Shown here: positions 32,189 to 40,679 of the stretch, piece after piece
Layout of the letters: each line of letters begins with the position of its first letter
How positions within the stretch are numbered: position 1 is the stretch's first letter
Assembly (NCBI RefSeq): GCF_002917925.1
Contig: NZ_PPFE01000001.1
Coordinates: 868,001 to 932,000, forward strand
DNA from: Roseovarius confluentis
Lineage (GTDB): Bacteria; Pseudomonadota; Alphaproteobacteria; Rhodobacterales; Rhodobacteraceae
Direction: 5' to 3'
Length of the DNA stretch: 64,000 nucleotides
The notes under the pieces: model-generated
Database searches by the model: none
Told to the model about the DNA's origin: nothing
The model's input: only the letters and a program-made list of their open reading frames with translations
Translations under genes and position numbers: made by a program

Positions 32189-32734
32189 TTAGCCGCGGTT
32201 GATCGCGTCGGCGATGCGGTCACGCAGATAGTCGACCGAGAACGCATACTCGAGCGCCTTGCCTTCGTTGGTCGTCTGCAGCGACTTCACCTGAATGCCA
32301 ACAGTCGGCACTTGGTAGCCACCTTCGGCGTCAAGGTCGACGAAGACCAGGCCACCCATTTCGCCGCGGTCCTCGGTGTAGGACACGGTCCCGACAGGCT
32401 CGCCCGTCACGGTGTAGATCATCGTGCCCGGCTCCGCGATCAGCAGGATGTTCTCGCCCTCGGTATTCTCCGAACCGGTTTCGTCCTGTGCGACTTCGTC
32501 GTCCACGCCTTCATCTGCAGAACCCGAGGTCTGCGTACCGATCACGACAATGTCGTCGCCATCTTCGGAATAGGTCTTCGCTTCAACTTCGGTGTTGCCA
32601 TCTTCAACTTCAGCGGCGTTTTCCAGGACCTGACCCTTGTTCGTCACGTCTTCGCCGACGGTGGATTCAGCGTAGGCGGCAAGGGCGCCTGCGGTCGAGA
32701 ATGCGGCTGCGAGTGCAATCGTACGGTTAAACAT
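32189..32734 (-). CDS. Secreted acidic protein with PRC-barrel-like C-terminal region
   Basis: The 181-residue protein has a signal peptide (MFNRTIALAAAFSTAGALAAYA), a very acidic low-complexity part rich in Glu, Asp and Thr (about 25-95), and a C-terminal region EPVGTVSYTEDRGEMGGLVFVDLDAEGGYQV that resembles PRC-barrel proteins known from alphaproteobacterial envelopes. A one-mismatch EcfG promoter lies upstream and a strong terminator downstream, so it may be part of the stress regulon too. The PRC assignment is tentative. Confidence 0.7.
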   Translation of the reverse strand: MFNRTIALAAAFSTAGALAAYAESTVGEDVTNKGQVLENAAEVEDGNTEVEAKTYSEDGDDIVVIGTQTSGSADEGVDDEVAQDETGSENTEGENILLIAEPGTMIYTVTGEPVGTVSYTEDRGEMGGLVFVDLDAEGGYQVPTVGIQVKSLQTTNEGKALEYAFSVDYLRDRIADAINRG

Positions 32735-32781
32735 TGTAATCTCCTTCGCTTGTGCAGCACCGTGCTGCGATCTGGGATAAG

Positions 32782-32806
32782 AACTGCTTGCCCCCTTCCG
32801 GGTTCC
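32782..32806 (-). promoter_or_regulatory. Weak EcfG-like promoter (GGAAC-N16-AGTT)
   Basis: On the minus strand GGAAC (32806-32802), 16 bases, AGTT (32785-32782). The first base of the -10 element differs from CGTT. It points at the secreted acidic protein gene 48 bases away. Considered possible only because the neighbouring genes carry exact sites. Confidence 0.4.
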
Positions 32807-33098
32807 GAAAAAATTCTTGCATCGGTTTTTTTTACCGCGCGGCCCATGGCGGAGACGTCGCGGGGACTTGACACAAATTCACCGTAAAAACTTGATATAA
32901 ATCATAATTTCATGCGCGGTGATCCGGAGCCCCAAGCGCCGTTCACACAGTCGAAAACAATATCGTGAACCTCTTCGCTCTTTGCGCAGCCGCCCGCACG
33001 ACGCGCAACTGTGCATTTTTTTGCCCAGCCTTCCGGTGTCATTCCCCGACGCTCCGCGCTACCGTGCATCGCGTACAACAGCTAAAGCGGCCCCGATC

Positions 33099-34112
33099 AT
33101 GCACGCCTTCCTCGCCCCGGCCCAGTCCGCCCACGCCCCCCAGACCTTCTTGCATCAGGGCGTCCTGAAACCTTCGCCGGAAGCACCGGAACGCATCGCC
33201 ATTCTCAAGGACGCCGCCCAGGCCGCGGGCTGCACCTTCGCCGCCCCACCCGATGCAGGGCTCGCCCCCATCGCCGCGGTGCACAGTTCAGAGTACATCG
33301 GCTTTCTCCGCACGATCCATGCCCGCTGGTCCGCCCTCGACGGCGCCGCGCCCGAGGTCATTCCGAATATCCACCCCCGCACGCGCGCCGACAGCTACCC
33401 CACCTCCCCTGTCGGTCAGGCGGGCTATCACCAGGCCGACACCGCCTGCCCCATCGGCCCGCACACCTGGGACGCGGCCTACGCCTCGGCCCAATCCGCC
33501 ATCGCCGCCGCTGACGCGGTGGCTTCCGGCGCACCCCACGCCTACGCGCTCTGCCGGCCGCCCGGGCACCACGCCTATGCCGATCAGGCCGGCGGCTTCT
33601 GTTTCCTCAACAACTCCGCCGTTGCCGCCCAGCGCCTGTTGGCTGCGGGCCACCGCCCCGCCATCCTCGACATCGACGTGCATCACGGCAACGGCACCCA
33701 GGGCATCTTCTACGACCGCGCCGACGTGCTCACCGTCTCGATCCACGCCGACCCGTCCGATTTCTACCCGTTCTTCTGGGGCCACGCGCAGGAACGCGGC
33801 GCCGGCCCCGGCCTCGGCGCCAACCTCAACCTCCCCCTGCCCCGCCTGACCGACGACGACGGCTATGCCCCAGCGCTCGACACCGCCCTCGCGCGCATCA
33901 CGGATTTCGGCACAACCGCGCTGGTCGTGGCCCTCGGCCTCGACGCGCACCAAGCCGACCCCTTCAAGGGCCTCGCCCTCACCACCCCCGGCTTCACCCG
34001 CATCGCCCGCACGCTTGCCGCCACCGGCCTGCCGCTCGTTCTGGTGCAGGAGGGCGGCTATGTCTCCGACCATCTGGGCACGGCCCTCTCGGCCTTCCTC
34101 TCGGGGCTCTGA
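33099..34112 (+). CDS. Histone deacetylase-like amidohydrolase (acetylpolyamine aminohydrolase family)
   Basis: The 337-residue protein belongs to the arginase/deacetylase superfamily: CRPPGHHAYADQAGGFCFLNN (catalytic His pair), DIDVHHGNGTQGIFY (zinc Asp and His), GLDAHQADPFKG (second zinc Asp) and EGGY near the end. Bacterial members deacetylate acetylpolyamines or related amides using zinc. I chose ATG 33099; the open frame extends 180 bases upstream into sequence without coding character. It is followed after 66 bases by phosphonoacetaldehyde hydrolase. The gap 32735-33098 holds promoters and no visible gene. Confidence 0.9.
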   Translation: MHAFLAPAQSAHAPQTFLHQGVLKPSPEAPERIAILKDAAQAAGCTFAAPPDAGLAPIAAVHSSEYIGFLRTIHARWSALDGAAPEVIPNIHPRTRADSYPTSPVGQAGYHQADTACPIGPHTWDAAYASAQSAIAAADAVASGAPHAYALCRPPGHHAYADQAGGFCFLNNSAVAAQRLLAAGHRPAILDIDVHHGNGTQGIFYDRADVLTVSIHADPSDFYPFFWGHAQERGAGPGLGANLNLPLPRLTDDDGYAPALDTALARITDFGTTALVVALGLDAHQADPFKGLALTTPGFTRIARTLAATGLPLVLVQEGGYVSDHLGTALSAFLSGL

Positions 34113-34178
34113 GATCTGTCACAAAACCATCAAGCTCCACCGCTAGACACGGCTGAACCACCAGCAGGAAAGACCCCA

Positions 34179-34961
34179 ATGACCCGCTTCACCGCCGCCG
34201 TGTTCGACTGGGCCGGCACCACCGTCGATTTCGGTTCCTTCGCCCCCATGGGCGTCTTCGTCGAGGCCTTCGCCCGATTCGGCATCACCGCCACGATCGC
34301 ACAGGCCCGCGACCCGATGGGCGCGCCCAAGTGGGACCACATCCGCACCATGCTCGACATGCCCGACCTCGCCCGGCAATGGCAGGACAGGTATGGCCGG
34401 GCGCCGAGCGACGCGGATGTCGATGAGGTCTACAAGGTCTTTGTTCCCATGAACGAGAAAGTGGCGGCGGAGTACGCCACACTGGTGCCGGGCTGCGCCG
34501 AAGCCATCGCCCAGTTGCGCGAAATGGGCCTCAAGATCGGCTCCACCACCGGCTACACCCGCTCGATCATGAACCACGTCCTGCCCGTCGCGGCGGCGCA
34601 GGGCTACACCCCCGACACCCTGGTATGCTCGGACGACCTGCCCGAAGGCCGCCCCGGCCCGCTTGGCATGTATCAATGCATGATCGACCTCGTCGCCTAC
34701 CCGCCCGAAACGATCCTCAAGGTCGACGACACCGCCCCCGGCATCAAGGAGGGCGTGGCGGCGGGCTGCGTGACCGTGGGCGTCGCGCTTTCCGGCAACG
34801 CGGTGGGCAAGACGCCCGAGGAACTGGCCGCCCTCACCGAAGCCGAGATCGAGCCGCTGCGCGCCCACGCCACCGCAATCCTGAAAGACGCCGGCGCCGA
34901 TCATGTCATCGACACCGTCGCCGACCTACCCGCCCTCGTCCGCCGCCTGGGCCACATCTAG
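34179..34961 (+). CDS. phnX: Phosphonoacetaldehyde hydrolase (phosphonatase)
   Basis: The 260-residue HAD-superfamily protein has the phosphonatase hallmarks: nucleophile Asp10 in VFDWAGTTVDFGSFAP and the Schiff-base Lys51 in ARDPMGAPKWDHIRTML, plus STTGYTR and the metal site KVDDTAPGIKEG. It cleaves the C-P bond of phosphonoacetaldehyde to acetaldehyde and phosphate. The usual partner 2-aminoethylphosphonate transaminase (phnW) and a phosphonate transporter are absent from this window, so it may act with genes elsewhere. Its 3' end overlaps the convergent DUF4166 gene by 36 bases. Confidence 0.93.
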   Translation: MTRFTAAVFDWAGTTVDFGSFAPMGVFVEAFARFGITATIAQARDPMGAPKWDHIRTMLDMPDLARQWQDRYGRAPSDADVDEVYKVFVPMNEKVAAEYATLVPGCAEAIAQLREMGLKIGSTTGYTRSIMNHVLPVAAAQGYTPDTLVCSDDLPEGRPGPLGMYQCMIDLVAYPPETILKVDDTAPGIKEGVAAGCVTVGVALSGNAVGKTPEELAALTEAEIEPLRAHATAILKDAGADHVIDTVADLPALVRRLGHI

Positions 34962-35471
34962 CCACCCGTGATAGCACAGCACCGGCGCGCTCCCCCAGGG
35001 CAGCCCGATGGAAATCTCGAACCGGTAGCGCCCCGTGTCGGGCCGCTCCGAGGCGCTGACCTTCGGCGCCGCCCATCCCGGCGCCGGCAGGCCCAGGCAC
35101 CGGAACCGCCAGTCCACCAGGTCCAGGCCGCCTTGCGCCGGCACCAGCCGGCACATCGCCACCATCGCGCCCATCCGCTCGGCCAGCTTGCCATCGGGCG
35201 TGGCCCACTGCGCCGTCTGCATGACCTGCCCGGCCATGCTGCGCGTCCAGACATCCCGAGCACCGCGCCCGCGTTTCTCGAACCTCAATTCGGCGTCCTC
35301 CACCGCCGGCGGAAACCCCGCCAACCGCAGCGCCGCCCGCAGCACCGGATTGCGCGTCACCTCCACCGTGATCCGCCCGTGAAACACCCCGTCGCCTGCA
35401 TGCAGCGCCCGGCACTCCGGTGCCAGCGCCGCCATCCCGGTCTCGCCCAGCAGCCGCGCATAGACCGTCAC
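34926..35471 (-). CDS. DUF4166-like protein
   Basis: About 181 residues from a GTG at 35471, which overlaps the stop of the preceding DCC protein gene (GTGA). The protein resembles DUF4166 proteins: an HAGDGVFHGRITVEVTRNPVLRAALRLAGFPP start and a beta-rich core ending in LPWGSAPVLCYHGWLDV. Members often accompany the DCC/DUF393 thioredoxin-like family. A longer version from ATG 35513 is possible but would overlap the upstream gene by 46 bases. Function unknown; assignment moderate. Confidence 0.68.
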   Translation of the reverse strand: MTVYARLLGETGMAALAPECRALHAGDGVFHGRITVEVTRNPVLRAALRLAGFPPAVEDAELRFEKRGRGARDVWTRSMAGQVMQTAQWATPDGKLAERMGAMVAMCRLVPAQGGLDLVDWRFRCLGLPAPGWAAPKVSASERPDTGRYRFEISIGLPWGSAPVLCYHGWLDVAQAADEGG

Positions 35472-35932
35472 CGCAAAAGCCGCCGTTGCACCTTCGGGTC
35501 CGGCAAGGCACACAAGTCCCCCTGCCCGAAAACCGCATATCTGTTCCGCGCGATCCGCGCATAGATCCAGTCACGCAGCCCGACCGGCAAGACCCACACC
35601 AGCCGCGCGGGCGCATAGGCCCAATGCAGGCGCGGGAACAGCATCGCCATCCCCTCCAACGATCCCCAGGCCCGCCCATCCTCGATCATCAGCCAGGACG
35701 CCGGATCATCCGCATCAAGCCCGTAATGCACCAGCAGCGTCCGCCCCAACGCGCCCTGCATCGGCGCGATCCGTACCCGGTCGTGCTTGTCCAGCTTTGC
35801 GATCCGCCGCGCCGCGCGGGAACACAACGCGCATTCGGCATCCATCACCACGACGATCCGCCCGTCATCGAACGCCGGCACCGCCGGATCATCCCGAAAC
35901 GAATACGGCCGCCGCGCGTCGGGCTGCATCAC
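35468..35932 (-). CDS. DCC family (DUF393) thioredoxin-like protein
   Basis: The 154-residue protein has the DCC motif as DAECALCSRAARRIAKLD (family DxxCxxC), the RIAPMQGALGRTLL segment and the WGSLEGMAMLFPRLHWAYAPARLVWVLP C-terminal half. These are thioredoxin-like proteins with a CxxC pair, predicted to be thiol-disulfide oxidoreductases. It is translationally coupled to the DUF4166 gene by GTGA. The gap to hisG (35933-36051) holds two short repeated motifs (see repeat entry at 35950). Confidence 0.85.
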   Translation of the reverse strand: MMQPDARRPYSFRDDPAVPAFDDGRIVVVMDAECALCSRAARRIAKLDKHDRVRIAPMQGALGRTLLVHYGLDADDPASWLMIEDGRAWGSLEGMAMLFPRLHWAYAPARLVWVLPVGLRDWIYARIARNRYAVFGQGDLCALPDPKVQRRLLR

Positions 35933-35949
35933 CGCACCCCGGGCTTTTT

Positions 35950-36045
35950 CTTGCCAGAAATACTCAACTCCAAACCGCCCACGTCCCGCATCGCCGCCGG
36001 ATCATGGCACCGGCAGGTTTTCACTGTTCCAAAAATACTCAAAAG
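35950..36045. repeat. Two short copies of a Rhodobacterales-type interspersed motif
   Basis: TTGCCAGAAATACTCAA (35952-35968) and TTCCAAAAATACTCAAAAG (36027-36045) share the core AAATACTCAA. A related motif with the order reversed (AGAGTAT, then GATATTTTCAGCCAG) is at 45924-45960. Similar AGTATTTxxGxCAAGA sequences recur between genes in Rhodobacterales genomes, from memory of such genomes. They are short and may be binding or processing sites. Confidence 0.45.
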
Positions 36046-36051
36046 ACGCCC

Positions 36052-36747
36052 TCAGTCCACGCCCAGCGTATCCAGCAGCGCCTTCAGTGCCGCGTGATCG
36101 TCCGGGTCATGCGCCACCCGGCGCGACCGGAACAGTGTCGCCTGGCTGCGCAGGATCATCCCGTCCTCCAGCGTCTTCAGGTGGTTGGCCCGCAGCGTGT
36201 CCCCGGACGAGGTGATATCGGCAATCGCCTCCGCCGTCTCGTTCTTCACCGTGCCCTCGGTCGCGCCCTGGCTGTCGACCAGCTGATAATCCGCCACGCC
36301 ATTGTCGCGCAGGAACTCCCGCACGAGCCGGTGATACTTCGTGGCGATCCGCAACCGGAACCCATGCCGCTCCCGAAACGCCGCCGCCGCCGCATCCAGA
36401 TCATCCAGCGTGCCCACGTCCACCCAGACCTGTGGCACCGCCAGCACCAGGTCCGCGGCCCCAAAGCCCAGCACCTCGACCTCTTCGACCACCTGCTCCC
36501 AGCCGCCAAGCTTCTCGCGTATCAGGTCCTGTCCTGTCACTCCGAGGTGGATCCGCCCGGCAGCCAGCTCGCGCGGGATCTCTCCCGCCGACAGCAACAC
36601 CAGCTCGGCATTCTCGACGCCGCGCACGAAGCCCGCGTATTCGCGTTCCGCGCCGCTCCGGCCCAGCTCCACGCCCCGGTCCGCGAACCAGCCGAACGTC
36701 TTGTCCATCAACCGGCCCTTCGAGGGCACACCGATCTTCACGCTCAT
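36052..36747 (-). CDS. hisG: ATP phosphoribosyltransferase, short form
   Basis: The 231-residue protein is the short HisG catalytic subunit: KIGVPSKGRLMDKTF at the start, LGVTGQDLIRE and the LRIATKYHRLVREFL segment, with no C-terminal regulatory domain. It catalyses the first step of histidine synthesis and needs HisZ, encoded directly upstream and overlapping by ATGA. This is the expected short-form pair. Confidence 0.95.
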   Translation of the reverse strand: MSVKIGVPSKGRLMDKTFGWFADRGVELGRSGAEREYAGFVRGVENAELVLLSAGEIPRELAAGRIHLGVTGQDLIREKLGGWEQVVEEVEVLGFGAADLVLAVPQVWVDVGTLDDLDAAAAAFRERHGFRLRIATKYHRLVREFLRDNGVADYQLVDSQGATEGTVKNETAEAIADITSSGDTLRANHLKTLEDGMILRSQATLFRSRRVAHDPDDHAALKALLDTLGVD

Positions 36748-37841
36748 GCCCCGCCCTCCAGCGCCAGCACCTGGTCGGGCCGGATCACGCCGCCCACTGC
36801 CGGGATCTCGTGGCCGCCGCCCAGCCGCCGGGTCAGCGCGTCATAGCGCCCGCCCGTGGCAACAGGGGGCAGGTCCGGGCGCTTCGGCACCGAAAAGCCG
36901 AACACGAATCCATCGTAATATTCCATCTGCGTCCGGCCATAGCTGGCCTCGAACTCAAGCGTCTGGGGCGCCACGCCCGCGCGCTCCAGCGCCTCCAGCC
37001 GGCGGGCCAGTAACTCCACCGCGCCCGAGATCGCCGGCATGTCCACCGCGATGTCGCGCAGATGCTCCAGCGCGTTGTCGGCGGTCTCGCGCACCGCCAG
37101 CACCGCATCCAGCAATTCCACGTCCCGCGCCGTAAGCGGCGGAGAGTCCGCATCCTCGCGCAGCGCCCTGATCCGCGCCGCAATCTCGTCCGGCCCGCGC
37201 AGCCCGATCATCGGCGCGTCACAGGCCATAGGGTCCGTCGCCGCCAACAGCGCCGCCCGGCTCTCCGGCACCGGCGCCCGGCCCGAGAACCGCTCGATCA
37301 ACGCGCGAAACCGCCGCGGCCGCCAGATATGCCGGCGCAGCGCCACCTTGCGCCGTTCGGTCGTGTCCAGCCCTTCGACGGCAGCCATCAGGATGCCGAT
37401 ATCGCCGATGATGGCCTGCAACGGCAGGTGCTTCACCGCCTCGTGGATCACCGCGAAGACCCGCGCATCCGCTTCCGCGGGCGCGCGCCGGTCGAACATC
37501 TCGAACCCCACTTGCAGGTATTCATTGGGCCGACCCGAGTCGTCTTCCTGCCGCCTGAACACCTCACCGGCATAGGTGTAACAGGCCGGCTCCGCCCCGT
37601 GCGCCATGTGCATCTGCACCACCGGCACGGTAAAGTCGGGCCGCAGCATCTGCTCTCCCCGCAGCGCGTCCGAGGTCACGTAGGCCCGCGCCCGGATATC
37701 CTCGCCATACAAATCCAGCAACGTGTCCGCCGGTTGCAGCACCGAGGTTTCCACCGGCACCGCGCCCGCCGCCTCGAACATGTCGCGCAGCCGCGCCGCC
37801 TCGGCCTTGACCGCCGCGCGGTTGTCCGGGGTCGGTCCCAT
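36744..37841 (-). CDS. hisZ: ATP phosphoribosyltransferase regulatory subunit
   Basis: The 365-residue protein is HisZ, a catalytically inactive HisRS paralogue: motif 2-like RGEQMLRPDFTVPVVQMH, EVFRRQEDDSGRPNEYLQVGFEMF and the late YYDGFVFGFSV and GGRYDALTRRLGG. It forms an octamer with HisG. The ATG at 37841 shares one base with the hisS stop (TGATG), so a longer N-terminus in the open frame, which would lie inside hisS, is not likely. It overlaps hisG by four bases. Confidence 0.93.
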   Translation of the reverse strand: MGPTPDNRAAVKAEAARLRDMFEAAGAVPVETSVLQPADTLLDLYGEDIRARAYVTSDALRGEQMLRPDFTVPVVQMHMAHGAEPACYTYAGEVFRRQEDDSGRPNEYLQVGFEMFDRRAPAEADARVFAVIHEAVKHLPLQAIIGDIGILMAAVEGLDTTERRKVALRRHIWRPRRFRALIERFSGRAPVPESRAALLAATDPMACDAPMIGLRGPDEIAARIRALREDADSPPLTARDVELLDAVLAVRETADNALEHLRDIAVDMPAISGAVELLARRLEALERAGVAPQTLEFEASYGRTQMEYYDGFVFGFSVPKRPDLPPVATGGRYDALTRRLGGGHEIPAVGGVIRPDQVLALEGGA

Positions 37842-39337
37842 CAGCCCTGTCCGCTTTCCTGGCCGTCCAGCATCTCGCGCACCTTCGCCACCAGCTGGTC
37901 GCGCGGCACCTCGAACTGGCTCGGGCGTTCCTTCCATTCCTCCAGCGTGGCGTTCTCGGCAATCTGCGCTCCAAGAACCAGGTCCTTGATCTGCACCTTG
38001 CCCGCGTCGAACTCGTCGCTGCCCGCAATGACCGCGACGGGACTGCCCCGCCGGTCCGCGTATTTCATCTGGTTGCCAAAGTTCTTGGGATTCCCGAGGT
38101 ACACCTCGGCACGGATGCCCGCGCTCCGCAGTTCCGACACCATCGCCTGGTACTCCGCCATCCGGTCCCGGTCCATGACGGTCACGACCACCGGCCCCTC
38201 GACCGTACCCCCGATCCGCCCCTTCTCACGCAACGCCGCCAGCAGGCGATCGACCCCGATGGAGACCCCCGTCGCCGGCACCGCCTGCCCGGTGAACCGC
38301 TTCACGAGGTCGTCATACCGCCCCCCGCCCGCAACCGAGCCGAACTGCCGCTTGCGGCCCTTGTCGTCAAAGATCTCGAAGGTCAGTTCCGCCTCGTAGA
38401 CGGGGCCGGTATAATACCCCAGACCCCGCACCACGCTCGGGTCGATCACGATCCGGTCCGGGCCATAGCCCTGCGCCGCCAGTAGATTGGCAATCGCCTC
38501 AAGTTCCTGCACGCCCTCCGCGCCCATCGCGCTTTCGCCCACCGCATCACGCAGGTTTGCCAGCGTCTCAGCCGCGTCCTCGGCTTCCGAGGTCAGGAAG
38601 GCCAGCACCGGCTTGGCCTGCGCATGGGACAGCCCCACACCGTCGATATAAGCGCCCGACGCATCCAGCCGCCCTTCGGTCAGCAGTGCGCGCACGCCTT
38701 CCTCGCCCACCTTGTCGAACTTGTCGATGGTGCGCAGAACCGCGTCACGCTGCTCGCCTTCGTCAAGGCCCATGACCTCCAGCACGCCGTTCAGAACCTT
38801 CCGGTTGTTCACCCGGATCAGGTAGTCGCCGCGCGGAATCCCCACCTCTTCCAGCGTGTCTGCCAGCATCGCGCAGATCTCGGCATCGGCGGCCATGCTG
38901 GCCGTGCCCACCGTATCCGCGTCGCACTGATAGAACTGCCGATAGCGCCCCGGCCCCGGCTTTTCGTTCCGCCACACCGGTCCCATCGCATAACGCCGAT
39001 AGGGCGTCGGCAGGTCGTTGCGATACTGCGCATAGACCCGCGCCAGCGGCGCCGTCAGGTCATAGCGCAGCGCCATCCAGTCGCCCTTGTCGTCCTCGTC
39101 GAACTCCTGCCAGGCAAAGACGCCCTCGTTGGGCCGGTCGACGTCGGGCAGGAACTTGCCCAGCGCCTCGACTGTCTCCACCGCGCTCGTCTCCAGCGCG
39201 TCGAACCCATAGCGATGATAGACCCCTGCAATCTTGCGCAACATGTCGGCGCGCTCGGTGACTTCCACACCGAAATAATCGCGGAACCCCTTGGGCGTTT
39301 CCGCCTTGGGGCGCGGGGCCTTCTTGGTCTTCGCCAT
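37841..39337 (-). CDS. hisS: Histidyl-tRNA synthetase
   Basis: The 498-residue class II synthetase has PKGFRDYFG at the start, motif 2 ([26 protein letters not shown]), the His-specific [14 protein letters not shown] and motif 3 ([13 protein letters not shown]), then an anticodon-binding domain ([15 protein letters not shown]). Its length, longer than the 424-residue E. coli protein, is usual in this class because of an insert at about 180-260. The operon hisS-hisZ-hisG links translation and synthesis of histidine. The start at 39337 gives [18 protein letters not shown]. Confidence 0.96.
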   Translation of the reverse strand: MAKTKKAPRPKAETPKGFRDYFGVEVTERADMLRKIAGVYHRYGFDALETSAVETVEALGKFLPDVDRPNEGVFAWQEFDEDDKGDWMALRYDLTAPLARVYAQYRNDLPTPYRRYAMGPVWRNEKPGPGRYRQFYQCDADTVGTASMAADAEICAMLADTLEEVGIPRGDYLIRVNNRKVLNGVLEVMGLDEGEQRDAVLRTIDKFDKVGEEGVRALLTEGRLDASGAYIDGVGLSHAQAKPVLAFLTSEAEDAAETLANLRDAVGESAMGAEGVQELEAIANLLAAQGYGPDRIVIDPSVVRGLGYYTGPVYEAELTFEIFDDKGRKRQFGSVAGGGRYDDLVKRFTGQAVPATGVSIGVDRLLAALREKGRIGGTVEGPVVVTVMDRDRMAEYQAMVSELRSAGIRAEVYLGNPKNFGNQMKYADRRGSPVAVIAGSDEFDAGKVQIKDLVLGAQIAENATLEEWKERPSQFEVPRDQLVAKVREMLDGQESGQG

Positions 39338-39500
39338 GTCCCTAATTCCTTGGCTAAGGGCTTTGCGGCGCGGTCTAGCCGAAGGCGGGGTGCGGGGCAA
39401 GCACGGCAAGGCGCAGGCTGAGGTGCCATCACGTGTTTTCCCCTTGAACGGGGCGGGATTAGGTTCAATCCTGTACCGGAACGCAGTCGATAGGCCAGAA

Positions 39501-39695
39501 ATGCAAGAGCTTGAAGAAAAAATCGCCCACCTGACCCGTGCCGTGGACGACCTGTCCGACACCGTCGCCCGGCAGGAGACGGTGATCGCCCTCCTCAATC
39601 GCCGCGTTCAACTCCTGTTGGAGCGCGAGGCCGAGCGCGAGACGGCGCAGGGCGGCCAGGATGTCGTCGGCGACAGCCGCCCGCCTCACTGGTAG
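39501..39695 (+). CDS. slyX: SlyX family protein
   Basis: The 64-residue protein is a short coiled coil, [25 protein letters not shown] then [17 protein letters not shown], ending in DSRPPHW, the typical SlyX C-terminus (PPHY/PPHW). Function is unknown in the family. It is divergent from hisS; the ATG at 39501 starts the conserved part, and the longer open frame upstream is not coding-like. Confidence 0.9.
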   Translation: MQELEEKIAHLTRAVDDLSDTVARQETVIALLNRRVQLLLEREAERETAQGGQDVVGDSRPPHW

Positions 39696-39708
39696 GAACC
39701 ACGGAAAC

Positions 39709-40563
39709 TCAGCCGCCCTTGCGGTCCTGCGCCAGCACGTCGCCGCCATGCACCAACAGCGTGTGCCACTGCGCGTTGCTGCCGAACCGCTCGTAAATGC
39801 TGACAAACACCGTGTCACGGTCCAGCCGGTTGATCCGGTTGCCGCAGGGCTTGCCGCGCCCCACCTTGCAGACCCGCGATTTGAGCTGCTCATACGCCTT
39901 GTCGGTCGTGCTGTAGGGGTGCACCTCTGCAGGCAGGCCGTACCGCAATTGCTCGTGCGATTCCGCCCCTGCCAGAACCGCCACCGCCGCCGAGAACTGC
40001 CGCGCGCAGCCGTCGTCGAATCCGGTAAGGTAGAATGTCCGCAGGCCGGTGCTTTGCGGGGCACTGTCATAAAGCGCGTAGGCCCCGCGCCGCTCAGGGT
40101 ATACCTCAACCCGGCTCCCCATCTGCCGGTCGCTCAGCCCGCAGATCCGGGCGACCTTGCCATAGGGCAGCACCGTACCAGGCGCGACTTCACTCGTGGC
40201 GCCATCGGCGGGCGCGTTGCCGCCGCCACCGAACAGGCCGAACAGCCCCCGCTTTTGCGGCTTCGGCTCCACTTCACGCGACGCCCCAAAGGTTTCGGGC
40301 GGTGTCTGGCGCGCCGTCTCCTCGGTGGCACCGGGCTCCGCGCTTTGTTCTGGCTCGGACGTGCCGCCCTTCGGCTTGCCCCCGCCCAGCAGCCGCGCCA
40401 GGAATCCGCCGCTCTCGGCCTCTTCCCGCGCCTCTGGCCCGGGCATCGCGCCCATGGTTTCGGCCCCCTCCGGCAGATCCTGCTCGGACAACCGGCCGAT
40501 CTCGGCCTCTGGCGCGCCACAGCCCGCCAGGGCCAGCGCGCAAATCAATACAATTTTCCGCAT
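39709..40563 (-). CDS. Lipoprotein of unknown function
   Basis: The 284-residue protein starts with a lipoprotein signal (MRKIVLICALALAGCGAPE, lipobox LAGC, acylated Cys15). It has a long disordered Glu/Gly/Pro-rich region (about 25-120) and a C-terminal globular part from about 128 (PYGKVARICGLSDRQMGSRVEVYPE) with four cysteines. The family is not recognised, although such proteins recur in Rhodobacterales. It lies downstream of dnaE on the same strand with a 116-base gap, and its stop is close to the convergent slyX end. Confidence 0.78.
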   Translation of the reverse strand: MRKIVLICALALAGCGAPEAEIGRLSEQDLPEGAETMGAMPGPEAREEAESGGFLARLLGGGKPKGGTSEPEQSAEPGATEETARQTPPETFGASREVEPKPQKRGLFGLFGGGGNAPADGATSEVAPGTVLPYGKVARICGLSDRQMGSRVEVYPERRGAYALYDSAPQSTGLRTFYLTGFDDGCARQFSAAVAVLAGAESHEQLRYGLPAEVHPYSTTDKAYEQLKSRVCKVGRGKPCGNRINRLDRDTVFVSIYERFGSNAQWHTLLVHGGDVLAQDRKGG

Positions 40564-40679
40564 GGTCCTCCCGGGGTCCCATCGCTTCTGGTCAACGATT
40601 TAGCCCAGAACCGCGATACGGTCCACTGGCCCGACGCCGCACCGGTGGAGTGTTGCCGATCCGAATCACTCGCGAGGTT

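Noticed and set aside
32892..32905. TTGATATAAATCAT, similar to an Fnr box
   Set aside because: One half-site base is wrong (TCAT, not TCAA) and the nearest genes have no link to anaerobic control; chance in an AT-rich gap is likely.
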